Below are positions 1 through 6,135 of a stretch of 7,135 bases of DNA, piece by piece. The stretch covers positions 1-7,135 of the forward strand of contig CAJCHQ010000146.1 of NCBI GenBank assembly GCA_903970295.1, read 5' to 3'. This DNA is from Bryobacterales bacterium. Its GTDB lineage: Bacteria > Cyanobacteriota > Vampirovibrionia > Obscuribacterales > Obscuribacteraceae. Below the pieces are notes generated by a model. It did no database searches. It was not told the origin of the DNA and saw only the letters and a program-made list of their open reading frames with translations. Made by a program: the position numbers and the translations under genes. How positions within the stretch are numbered: the first letter of the stretch is position 1; the number at the start of each line of letters is the position of its first letter.

Positions 1-1312
1 GATTGAGTTCAGCCAGAGGAGTCAAATCTTCTGTGTTGACCATCGGTGTGGTTGTCACCACTTTTGGCTGATCTGCCGCATCCTGGAAGCTAAATTGACT
101 GGTCACTGCCATACCAATACCAATAGCAATACCGGCAACCAGCATTATAATAATCGCCTTATTCAAAGTATTAATTACGGTTGGTGCTTTGCTGGTCAGC
201 ACCAAAACCGGTTTGCTGTGAATCGCTTGCGACAATTCGGCCGCGAATTGATTGAAATTAGGCTGCCGATCAGCCGGATTTTTTGCCAAAGCCTTCGCTA
301 CCACTTTTTCCAATTGCCCAGGGAACGGCTTGCCATGCGCTGCTTCAGCTAGCGTAGGTGGCTTGTCGTTGACATGCCGGATTAAGATTTCCATCGCTGA
401 ATCAGCCGCAAACGGTGGCTGCCCTGTCAATGCATTGAACAAAACACAACCAGCCGCATAAACGTCTGCGCGCGGGTCGACGGATTTGCCCAGAGCCTGC
501 TCTGGACTCATGTACATCGGAGAACCAAAGATTTCACCTGTGCGAGTAAGGTTGGCGCCATCCTTTCGGCCCTCGATAATCTTAGCTATGCCAAAATCGA
601 CAACCTTCGGCGTAAAACTATCTTGGTCATGGACAAGGACTATATTGCTCGGTTTTAGGTCGCGGTGAACTACGCCTTTTCGATGAGCATAGGACATGCC
701 TTTGCAAACACCGGCAAATACATTATTGGTTTCAATTAGATCGAGCGAACCTTTGCGTTCAATTGCCTTAGCCAGGCTCTCACCGTTCAAATACTCCATC
801 ACCATGTAAGGATGCCCGGTTTCGCTTATGCCAAACTCGCGGACATAGACGATATTCTCATGCTGAAGTAGACACGCCGCTTTAGCTTCTTGCTGGAAAC
901 GCCGCACAGCAAGCGCATTATGATTTTGCGTCAAGACTTTGATTGCAACAGGGAAATCTAAGATTTGATGTTGGGCTTTGAAAACCACTCCAGAGCCGCC
1001 AGCTCCGAGCAATGAGCGATAAGAATAGCAACCAAAGAGTGTGGTGCCAATCTTAGGCTCTTCGATCAAGACGGTGCCATCTTTTGGACAAACCAAAGAC
1101 ATTTCTTCGAAATGCATGCCACAAGTCGGACATTCATTCCTCAACAAAGGAAGCAAATCCTGACTGTTCATCTCTCGATGTGGCACTGACATCGAATTTG
1201 ATGCCGGCAACGGTTCTGGAGCGGACATCGGCGAGGACGACGGCATCGAACCCAGAAATTTTCCGTGACCATACCCATGAGCATACCCGTGACCATAAAA
1301 AGAATGCCCCAT
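1..1312 (-). CDS. Membrane-anchored Hanks-type Ser/Thr protein kinase with N-terminal metal-ribbon motif (C-terminus cut by window edge)
   Basis: Transfers phosphate from ATP to Ser/Thr of target proteins; the kinase domain should lie in the cytoplasm ahead of one membrane segment. I translated the minus strand by hand and 437 codons are visible. Residues 1-20 are rich in Gly, His and Tyr (GHGYAHGYGHG). C61, C64 and C75 lie in a CPTCG...CPKDG arrangement like a zinc ribbon, with only three Cys; H67 might be a fourth ligand. The kinase domain spans about 97-370: glycine loop GAGGSGVV from G103, VAIK with K125, HRDLKPSN with D218, DFG at 239-241, and SPE with E271 after an activation loop containing TRTGE. 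A membrane helix follows at about 386-404, then some 33 residues of sensor region that run off the edge. ATG at 1312 is the first in-frame ATG after an in-frame stop. The nearest SD-like GGAG is 15 bases away, so a TTG 14 codons upstream, behind GGTGGTGA, is a possible alternative. The family call is firm; the substrate is unknown. Confidence 0.93.
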   Translation of the reverse strand, partial: MGHSFYGHGYAHGYGHGKFLGSMPSSSPMSAPEPLPASNSMSVPHREMNSQDLLPLLRNECPTCGMHFEEMSLVCPKDGTVLIEEPKIGTTLFGCYSYRSLLGAGGSGVVFKAQHQILDFPVAIKVLTQNHNALAVRRFQQEAKAACLLQHENIVYVREFGISETGHPYMVMEYLNGESLAKAIERKGSLDLIETNNVFAGVCKGMSYAHRKGVVHRDLKPSNIVLVHDQDSFTPKVVDFGIAKIIEGRKDGANLTRTGEIFGSPMYMSPEQALGKSVDPRADVYAAGCVLFNALTGQPPFAADSAMEILIRHVNDKPPTLAEAAHGKPFPGQLEKVVAKALAKNPADRQPNFNQFAAELSQAIHSKPVLVLTSKAPTVINTLNKAIIIMLVAGIAIGIGMAVTSQFSFQDAADQPKVVTTTPMVNTEDLTPLAELN

Positions 1313-1500
1313 ATCTGATTGACTGAACTCCGAGCGGGCCCCTTTCTTCAAAGATGCATCACCACCGCCAAAAGAGAAACCTAGTAAACCAGTGAAGAGC
1401 TTACTAATAATCAGTTACAGGAGTGTCACAGAGTTCAAGCAAAAGCCGTCGAAATGTGCTAGAAAGCTAAACTGCAGGGTCTTTAGGCAGGGGTGAATCA

Positions 1501-2226
1501 ATGACTGTGAGCGCGCAGAAAAAGGATGCTGATGGCAATTGGCGCGAGATGTTGTTGGACTTCGTCAGATTCTGGATGCCGGCGATTGCCTGTTTCTTGT
1601 TCGTGCGCGGAGCCATTGCAGAAGCCCGCGTGATTCCATCTGGCTCAATGCTGCCCACCTTGCAAATCAACGATCGAATAATCGTCGAGAAGTTATCATC
1701 GCGAATTCTGGGCAGATCGATCGAGCGTGGTGACATACTTGTTTTCTATCCGCCAAAAATTGAAACCGGCATGGTTGATACCAACTCAATTTTGAACATA
1801 ATTCCATTGATTCCCGAAAAGCCGCCCGCATTTATTAAAAGAGTAGTCGGGTTGCCTGGCGATAGAATCGAGGTGCGAAAAGGCGTCGGCATTTTCGTCA
1901 ACGACAAACTAGTCTCCGAAGCCAGTGACATACCAAAGCCAAATTATAATTTGCATACTCTAGGCGACATTGGCGGCATCGCCATGACCGGTTCCTATGT
2001 ACAACCATTTGCTGACAATAGTGCTCCGATCGTTGTGCCACCACATCAATTGTTCATGATGGGTGACAATCACAACAACAGCGGCGATAGCCACGTTTGG
2101 GGTTTTCTCGACCAGGATCGCGTTATTGGCAGAGCTTGTTTCACGATCTGGCGCGATCAGTGGCTAACCGGAATCACCCAGTCGTCAAGCCGGCAGCCGA
2201 CAACAAAACCCAATCGCTCGAACTGA
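1501..2226 (+). CDS. lepB: Signal peptidase I
   Basis: Membrane-bound serine protease that cleaves signal peptides from Sec/Tat-exported preproteins on the outer face of the cytoplasmic membrane, through a Ser/Lys dyad. The 241-residue length is normal for a single-anchor enzyme. A hydrophobic anchor lies at about 24-40. Box B is IPSGSMLPTL, with S49 as the expected nucleophile. Box C is RGDILVF (76-82). Box D is FIKRVVGLPGD, with K113 as the general base. Box E is MMGDNHNNSGDSHVWGF (186-202). Box E has His198 where the common consensus has Arg (DSR); the SHVWG form is what I associate with cyanobacterial enzymes. The start is supported by a purine-rich AGGGG seven bases upstream. It diverges from the kinase across 188 bases with no promoter I would assert, and stands alone, with 372 bases before the next gene. 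The Ser- and Pro-containing tail after 223 is probably disordered. Confidence 0.96.
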   Translation: MTVSAQKKDADGNWREMLLDFVRFWMPAIACFLFVRGAIAEARVIPSGSMLPTLQINDRIIVEKLSSRILGRSIERGDILVFYPPKIETGMVDTNSILNIIPLIPEKPPAFIKRVVGLPGDRIEVRKGVGIFVNDKLVSEASDIPKPNYNLHTLGDIGGIAMTGSYVQPFADNSAPIVVPPHQLFMMGDNHNNSGDSHVWGFLDQDRVIGRACFTIWRDQWLTGITQSSSRQPTTKPNRSN

Positions 2227-2598
2227 CTGCGGTAGTCAGAAACCCCTATCACATCGACTGAATGCAGCAGTCACTAGCTCGCTATCGCATCTAATGATGG
2301 TCGCCTCTGAATCCGAAGCAACCCTTCAGCCGACATCAGAAGACCAAGCTGAGACGAACAAATCCAATGAAGGAGCGAGAAACCAGGAACGAGTTGTAAC
2401 CTAATTGGTTCGCCTGCACGAGCACACAGAAAATAGAATGCGGTGTCTTCCCTCTCGAGATTTAGGGTTTTCCCCCGTCACAGAGAACACTTATCGGAGC
2501 ACAATTCTGGAAGGGCCGAAAGAATTACCAGCCGAGCCAACGTCCCGGCTCGGGCTGTCCACATGCTGACAGCAAACTTTTAAAATGAGGTACGCGCT
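2227..2598. other. 372-base gap without a convincing gene
   Basis: Between lepB and the next plus-strand gene I find no tRNA-like or rRNA-like sequence and no recognisable protein. A 36-codon open frame at 2294-2404 (ATG ATG GTC ... TAA) has no Shine-Dalgarno sequence and gives an acidic, unrecognisable peptide. The only clear structure is the hairpin at 2529-2557, described separately. The gap probably carries the lepB 3' end and the promoter and leader of the gene at 2599. Confidence 0.6.
2529..2557 (+). other. GC-rich hairpin upstream of the gene at 2599
   Basis: CCGAGCC at 2532-2538 pairs perfectly with GGCTCGG at 2547-2553 around an eight-base loop. The stem extends by CAG/CTG (2529-2531 with 2555-2557) across one bulged G at 2554. 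No T run follows directly, so it is not a textbook intrinsic terminator. It lies 41 bases before the next ATG. It could be a weak lepB terminator or a leader structure; which one cannot be told from sequence. Confidence 0.45.
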
Positions 2599-3417
2599 AT
2601 GCATAAAAAATGCGGCAGTCTCACTGCTGCTTGTTTCTCGCTTGTATTATTAGCTTCCATCGGCAGCGCCTTGACGAGCATCACAGATCACAAAACGCTC
2701 AGCAAGACAACCACGAGTGCTCAATTGCTTTTGGCCAGCCGACCACACGGCGATTACGAAATAGTCACTGGTACTGGCGCCATCGTTGATCTGAACAAAA
2801 TGAATGAATCCTCAGCCGTGCGTGTGGGTTGTGGAGGTAGCATAGCGACAGTCTATATCGCTGAAGCAATGCGGGATAGCCTCAGCATACAAACTGTGCT
2901 TGGGTGGTTCGGCGCCTTCGCGCTGCTTGTAATTACTTGCGCATGTCTGCCTGCGGGACCACGAAGATTCGGCTTCAGCGTCCTAAACTTCATTGCCATT
3001 TGTTCAGTGCCGTTCGTTTCGGTGCTATTGCCGGCGCCTCTGGATACCATTGCCATCATCGGATCGATATTGTTCGCCATCGGTTATGTAATTTCCGTCG
3101 CCGCCCGTAGCTTGTACAAATCAGCAGGTCTCCTGATGCAAGCATACAAAAAAGGCGCAGCCAAGAAAGCCAGCATCGAAGCTAGTGGCGAGGCCAGCAT
3201 CGAATGTAGTGGCGAAGCAAGCCTGGAAGCAAGCTTGGAAGCTGCTTTAGATGCGAGACTTAGAGCCACCTCCCACGATACCACTGAATCCATCCGTCAG
3301 CCGGTACATCCAAACTACCCCAATCAACGCAGGAGCAACGCATATGTCAACTTCGGCTGCCCTAAGAGTGCAGACAGAACTGACGAACGGTCACGAGAGC
3401 TCGCAAGCATCAGATGA
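2599..3417 (+). CDS. Unrecognised membrane protein with C-terminal A-S-x-E tetrapeptide repeats
   Basis: I do not recognise the family. The 272-residue product has an N-terminal hydrophobic stretch at about 8-27 (signal peptide or anchor), then a polar segment to about residue 95 that may lie outside the membrane. Three hydrophobic helices follow at about 101-119, 124-145 and 148-168. The C-terminus then changes to a basic stretch (YKKGAAKK, 183-190) followed by eight tetrads of the A-S-[IGL]-E type (191-222), probably helical. The last ~47 residues are polar and low in obvious structure. The start is supported by GAGG at 2587-2590, eight bases upstream of ATG. The last 74 bases overlap the start of the next gene, so the end of this protein (from about residue 249) is read in a different frame from a strong downstream start. 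Either the overlap is real or a small indel extended this frame. Function unknown. Confidence 0.75.
   Translation: MHKKCGSLTAACFSLVLLASIGSALTSITDHKTLSKTTTSAQLLLASRPHGDYEIVTGTGAIVDLNKMNESSAVRVGCGGSIATVYIAEAMRDSLSIQTVLGWFGAFALLVITCACLPAGPRRFGFSVLNFIAICSVPFVSVLLPAPLDTIAIIGSILFAIGYVISVAARSLYKSAGLLMQAYKKGAAKKASIEASGEASIECSGEASLEASLEAALDARLRATSHDTTESIRQPVHPNYPNQRRSNAYVNFGCPKSADRTDERSRELASIR
3169..3240 (+). repeat. Three in-frame 24-base tandem units encoding A-S-x-E tetrads
   Basis: Units at 3169-3192, 3193-3216 and 3217-3240. The first two are identical at 21 of 24 positions; the third is clearly diverged at DNA level but keeps the pattern in protein (ASIEASGE, ASIECSGE, ASLEASLE), and a degenerate AALDARLR follows. 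Conservation of the amino-acid pattern over the bases suggests the repeat is kept for the protein it encodes. Confidence 0.75.
3331..3335 (+). promoter_or_regulatory. Ribosome binding site that decides the start at 3344
   Basis: AGGAG ends eight bases before ATG 3344. The reading frame is also open from an ATG at 3251, directly after a TAG, but that ATG has no comparable site and would add 31 residues with no membrane or domain signal. The site lies inside the 3' end of the preceding coding frame, so translation of the two may be linked. Confidence 0.7.
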
Positions 3418-4129
3418 GAATGTGAGTGGTGAAGGCAGTCTGCTTAGGCAGACTGCCAACCATTCCAAACAATCTGTTTGGTTGCTCAATCCGGTTCTTG
3501 ACACTTTGTTTTGTTGTGGCGGGATTGTCTGGCTACTGTTTTTGGTGAGCTATTTATTCAATGGCACGAGCGGACCGCAACCAATTGTGCAAACAATGGC
3601 GGTTATCGCAATTGTCGGCGCCCACCTATTCAGTGAACCACATGTAACGGCAACGTTGACTCGCGTCTATCGCACGCCACAAACAAGGCGACTACTCGCT
3701 CCCTGGACGCACTGGGCCGCTCTGATATGCGCAGCAGCAGCGCTTGCTGGTCTTCTGATACCAGGCGTCACACCGGTCTTGACCAAAATCTATTTGCTAT
3801 GGGTAGTCCAACACTTCACATCACAAACCTACGGCTTTGCTCTAATGTATTGCTATCGAGGTGGATACAAACTGTCGTCAATAGAGCGCAATGCGCTCGC
3901 ACTGCTCATGAACGTGACAGCTGCTTTTGCCATGGTCAGACAACTAACTTACTACGAATGGAGCGTAAACGGTTTTCTTGCTCAAAAACTGCCTATGTGG
4001 GGACCTCTGCCGGAATGGGTTTTGCAAAGTTGCACCGTCTTACTCGCACTCTCGGCAGTGACATTTGCCGGACTGATCGCCAAAAAAGCTTTCACAGAGG
4101 GGCAGACTTGCCTCTTCCAGCCTGTATGA
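3344..4129 (+). CDS. Polytopic membrane protein with conserved-looking His motifs, N-terminal part (probably frameshifted)
   Basis: A 261-residue piece of an integral membrane protein. The first ~45 residues are polar and probably cytoplasmic. Hydrophobic segments follow at about 55-72, 82-97, 122-140, 143-156, 182-200 and 224-246. Notable motifs are HLFSEPHVTATL (H94, H100), QHFTSQTYGF (H157) and YYEW (203-206). After F-T-E-G (250-253) the frame ends in QTCLFQPV and a stop at 4127-4129. The next frame continues as G-A-D-L-P-L-P-A-C-M-T-I-V straight into another membrane helix. A single extra G in the G4 run at 4099-4102 would fuse the two parts into about 391 residues. I favour one broken or mis-sequenced gene. 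The alternative is two coupled genes, because the stop and the next ATG overlap as ATGA. The family has no name I can give; its His pairs resemble those of membrane metal-dependent oxidases, which is only an analogy. Confidence 0.7.
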   Translation: MSTSAALRVQTELTNGHESSQASDENVSGEGSLLRQTANHSKQSVWLLNPVLDTLFCCGGIVWLLFLVSYLFNGTSGPQPIVQTMAVIAIVGAHLFSEPHVTATLTRVYRTPQTRRLLAPWTHWAALICAAAALAGLLIPGVTPVLTKIYLLWVVQHFTSQTYGFALMYCYRGGYKLSSIERNALALLMNVTAAFAMVRQLTYYEWSVNGFLAQKLPMWGPLPEWVLQSCTVLLALSAVTFAGLIAKKAFTEGQTCLFQPV

Positions 4130-4518
4130 CCATAGTGACAGGTGTTTTGATATTTACTATCGGGCAACTACCCAGTCAAATTCTCTGGATTTTTGTACCG
4201 GCGTTTTATCACGGTAGTCAGTATTTAATTGTGAGTGCACATTATCATCTCAAGCGAAACACAGAGGGCGAGAGCCTTAAATCTCTTAAACTGACGGACC
4301 TGATTGGGCAATCGTCCGGGATCAGATACTACGGTTTCTTATTCATCTCGGCAATGTTTGTGTATGTCGCTGTGCCACGCTTACTGCAAGAGTTCGGATT
4401 CAATTACACGCTGGCATTTGCCACCATTTTCGCAACCGTGAACATCCATCACTTCCTGACCGACGGTGCCATCTGGAAACTGAAAGATCAAAAAGTGAGG
4501 AATGTTTTGATGTCGTGA
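4126..4518 (+). CDS. C-terminal part of the same His-motif membrane protein, in the -1 frame
   Basis: Read from ATG 4126, this gives 130 residues with hydrophobic segments at about 4-25, 68-86 and 93-106. It carries the motifs FYHGSQYLIVSAHYH (H29, H39, H41) and NIHHFLTDGAIWKLKD (H108, H109). The HH...DG.IWK ending is, from memory, a recurrent C-terminal motif in uncharacterised bacterial membrane proteins that are normally single long chains, which argues that this is the tail of the preceding frame. ATG 4126 overlaps the upstream TGA (ATGA), but the only SD-like sequence (AGAGGGG, 4096-4102) is 23 bases away, so independent initiation looks weak. Translation could occur by coupling if the split is real. 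The open frame also extends upstream as far as 3727, but that part is out of frame with the well-supported N-terminal piece. Confidence 0.6.
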   Translation: MTIVTGVLIFTIGQLPSQILWIFVPAFYHGSQYLIVSAHYHLKRNTEGESLKSLKLTDLIGQSSGIRYYGFLFISAMFVYVAVPRLLQEFGFNYTLAFATIFATVNIHHFLTDGAIWKLKDQKVRNVLMS

Positions 4519-4521
4519 GAC

Positions 4522-4536
4522 AAGTGATCATCACTT
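4522..4536. repeat. 15-base perfect dyad just after the membrane-protein gene
   Basis: AAGTGAT-C-ATCACTT is a perfect inverted repeat of seven-base arms around one central C, beginning four bases after the stop at 4518. It is more like a protein-binding dyad than a hairpin, because the loop would have to open several pairs, and no T run follows. No function can be assigned. Confidence 0.4.
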
Positions 4537-4597
4537 CGGCAATTGATGCTTGCGAAGTAGTTCCGATAAAGTAATTCACCCAAATAACTTTCAGATA

Positions 4598-4634
4598 AGA
4601 GCGAATGCTCTGCCGCGCAGTTGCAGGCCGGCAG
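4598..4634. terminator. Possible shared terminator between convergent genes
   Basis: Two mutually exclusive short hairpins lie in the 151-base convergent gap: AGAGC/GCTCT around a GAAT loop (4598-4611), and CTGCCG/CGGCAG (4610-4615 with 4629-4634) around a 13-base loop. They sit where transcripts from both sides should end, but neither strand has a T run after the stem. The call rests mainly on position. Confidence 0.25.
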
Positions 4635-4669
4635 CAAACGATACGTCGTCACTTTGGCAAACGTACTCA

Positions 4670-5824
4670 TTAGGACTCAAGCTTCATCATGAGCACAAGC
4701 GGAGACTCAAAGGCTTGGATTTCCTGATAAGGAATGACGCGAAAGCGCTGGCACAGCGTAAGCAGCGAATCGATTTTCCATCTCGCCCTATCCATAAGGC
4801 ACCAGTACTCGGCTAAAAATAGTTGCAAATATTTTCGGCTAATTCCATGGAAAGTGCCGTGCACGAACTCTATACAGGCTGCAATAGTCATGAAATCCTC
4901 AGAAGAAAGTGCGGGCAAATCTGGCTTTGTTTGAGCTGTCTGCGCTCGAACGTATCCATTGTCCACCTTGTTTATCAGCCCCTGAATTTCAAGCATCGAA
5001 ATAGCTGATAATATTTCGCGTGCTGGTTTTCCAGTGCGCTCGCGTAGAAGTTCAATCTTCAGCGGCTTGTTGCCCAGCATTTCGTAAATTTCTATTTCCA
5101 ATTGTGATAGATGGTCAAAGACAGACGCAGAAACTTCTGGTCTTTGAGACTTCGCTCTTGTGCGTTCGTTCGATTTAATGTTTATAGCTGTAGAATTCGC
5201 AGCCGGTGGAGATTTTGAGACATCCTGAAGATAGGCTGCCGGCTGACCAGTGCCTTCCGCCCAAGCAGCTTCCAGTCGTTCTGCTTCTGCCTCCTCGTCA
5301 AATGGATGTTCTCGCCCCGGTGTTAAGCGACTGCGTTTGGTAATTGCTCTTTGGAAATATGCGGACGGCACCAACAATGCCTTCATGCTCATTTGGCTTT
5401 GAATCACAATGGCAAGTCTTTTGAACATCTCCCACGCTGTCGAATAAGCAATTTCGAGTAATTTTGAGAATCGATTCCTGCTGACGGCAACACCACGTTC
5501 GAGGAACCAGATTGCCGCAACCCAGGCCCGAACATGCTTTACATTTTTGTAGAGCGTGTCAGCAGTTATCCACGTATCCTTCTTGCATCTGTTGCATCTT
5601 AAAACTCTTCCCCCGGGCAGAAATTTGAATTTGCGGCGGCCGCAGTATTTGCACCTGATCCGAAATTTGCCTTTTGTTGCGCGGAACATCTCCCTGACGA
5701 ACGCCTCGACATCATCTTTGTCCGGGAACCGCGCATTGAATTCTGCGAAGGCCTTATCGACTTCATCGCCCTCGTTTTCCGACGGGTCGTTGTTTTGATC
5801 AGATTCAGATGGATCTGTAGCCAT
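4670..5824 (-). CDS. Transposase-derived nucleic-acid-binding protein: IS1595-type zinc ribbon and HTH, DprA-like winged helix, IS1595-like tail, no DDE core
   Basis: 384 residues, probably cytoplasmic. An acidic start (1-30) leads to a four-Cys zinc ribbon (C58, C61, C77, C80), then DTWITADTLYK and a helical region (97-140) with AYSTAWEMFKRL. This order is that of the N-terminal domain of IS1595-family transposases. Where the DDE nuclease core should follow, I find no DET..GG motif and no second Asp site, only a polar Ala/Glu-rich linker (about 150-230). Next comes a winged-helix-like segment (232-293: LEIEIYEML...LLRERTG...ISMLEIQGLI...YVRA) closely resembling the C-terminal domain of DprA. 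The end (306-380) has GTFHGISRKYLQLFLAEY, similar to the GTYHHISPKHLQxYLxEF end of IS1595 transposases; E309 in SEDF might be a relic of their last catalytic residue. The start has GAGAGGA four bases upstream (5829-5835). It is unlikely to transpose. A regulatory or recombination-accessory role is inference. Confidence 0.85.
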   Translation of the reverse strand: MATDPSESDQNNDPSENEGDEVDKAFAEFNARFPDKDDVEAFVREMFRATKGKFRIRCKYCGRRKFKFLPGGRVLRCNRCKKDTWITADTLYKNVKHVRAWVAAIWFLERGVAVSRNRFSKLLEIAYSTAWEMFKRLAIVIQSQMSMKALLVPSAYFQRAITKRSRLTPGREHPFDEEAEAERLEAAWAEGTGQPAAYLQDVSKSPPAANSTAINIKSNERTRAKSQRPEVSASVFDHLSQLEIEIYEMLGNKPLKIELLRERTGKPAREILSAISMLEIQGLINKVDNGYVRAQTAQTKPDLPALSSEDFMTIAACIEFVHGTFHGISRKYLQLFLAEYWCLMDRARWKIDSLLTLCQRFRVIPYQEIQAFESPLVLMMKLES

Positions 5825-6135
5825 GTAGTCCTCTCAAGGTCCTACATATTTGAACGTTATGACTTGCCAAAAAGTTCAATAGAATTTTTGCAATTTACGA
5901 AAGACAGCCGAAAATTCTGACACTAATTTTGAATCCGCCCTATTTATCTGTAATTCGTCGATATCGGTCTGTTTAAAAGTTTTACCGATATCGGCGAATT
6001 ATGGATAGATAGGTATCGGGCAGTTTGCGACGTTCAGACTTCAGGCTGTATTTCAACAGCAAAATGAGCAGCCGGGAACGATGTCAGTGGATTAGCATTA
6101 GTTCAAACCGAAAAGATGGGGCTGCTAAATAAGCA
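5825..6135. other. 311-base divergent intergenic region
   Basis: It separates the starts of the minus-strand transposase-derived gene and the plus-strand secreted-protein gene, so promoters for both should lie here. I see the ribosome binding site of the minus gene (5829-5835) and the large inverted repeat at 5939-6013. On the plus side TTGCGA (6025-6030) and TATTTC (6049-6054) at 18-base spacing are a poor sigma-70 match. No coding frame or RNA gene is evident. Confidence 0.65.
5939..6013 (+). repeat. 75-base long hairpin or operator-like inverted repeat
   Basis: Arms of 30 bases (5939-5968 and 5984-6013) flank a 15-base AT-rich spacer. I paired them base by base: 26 are Watson-Crick. The remaining four (5944:6008, 5949:6003, 5950:6002, 5958:5994) are T:G or G:T, so in a plus-strand transcript all 30 positions can pair. 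In a minus-strand transcript those four would be A-C mismatches. The inner arms contain the palindrome CGATATCG, as CCGATATCGG on the right. It lies upstream of both flanking genes, so a simple terminator role is unlikely. Options are an operator, a structured leader of the secreted-protein operon, a small RNA, or a tiny inverted-repeat element. I see no flanking target-site duplication. Confidence 0.75.

Noticed and set aside
1084..1326. Open frame on the plus strand opposite the kinase N-terminus
   Set aside because: The minus-strand frame has clear kinase motifs; the opposite frame has none and looks like a shadow.
2294..2404. 36-codon open frame in the gap after lepB
   Set aside because: No ribosome binding site, no recognisable or hydrophobic pattern, and short enough to arise by chance.
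3251..3343. Earlier ATG for the His-motif membrane protein
   Set aside because: It directly follows a stop, has no ribosome binding site, lies deep in the upstream gene, and ATG 3344 has AGGAG at good spacing.
4080..4102. Programmed -1 ribosomal frameshift in the membrane protein
   Set aside because: In the zero frame the A run reads C AAA AAA G, and the G run follows GAG; neither is a good X XXY YYZ slippery heptamer. The A and G runs are short for transcriptional slippage.
5939..6013. Classic MITE or IS end with target-site duplication
   Set aside because: The flanking bases (GAATCCGC on the left, TATCGGGC on the right) show no direct repeat, and the outer ends do not resemble IS1595-type termini that I know.
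6025..6054. Sigma-70 promoter for the 6136 gene (TTGCGA, 18 bases, TATTTC)
   Set aside because: The match to the -10 consensus is poor; mentioned only as a weak candidate.
6067..6126. AGCAGCC / GGCTGCT inverted repeat in the leader of the 6136 gene
   Set aside because: Seven-base arms separated by 46 bases are expected by chance at this scale.
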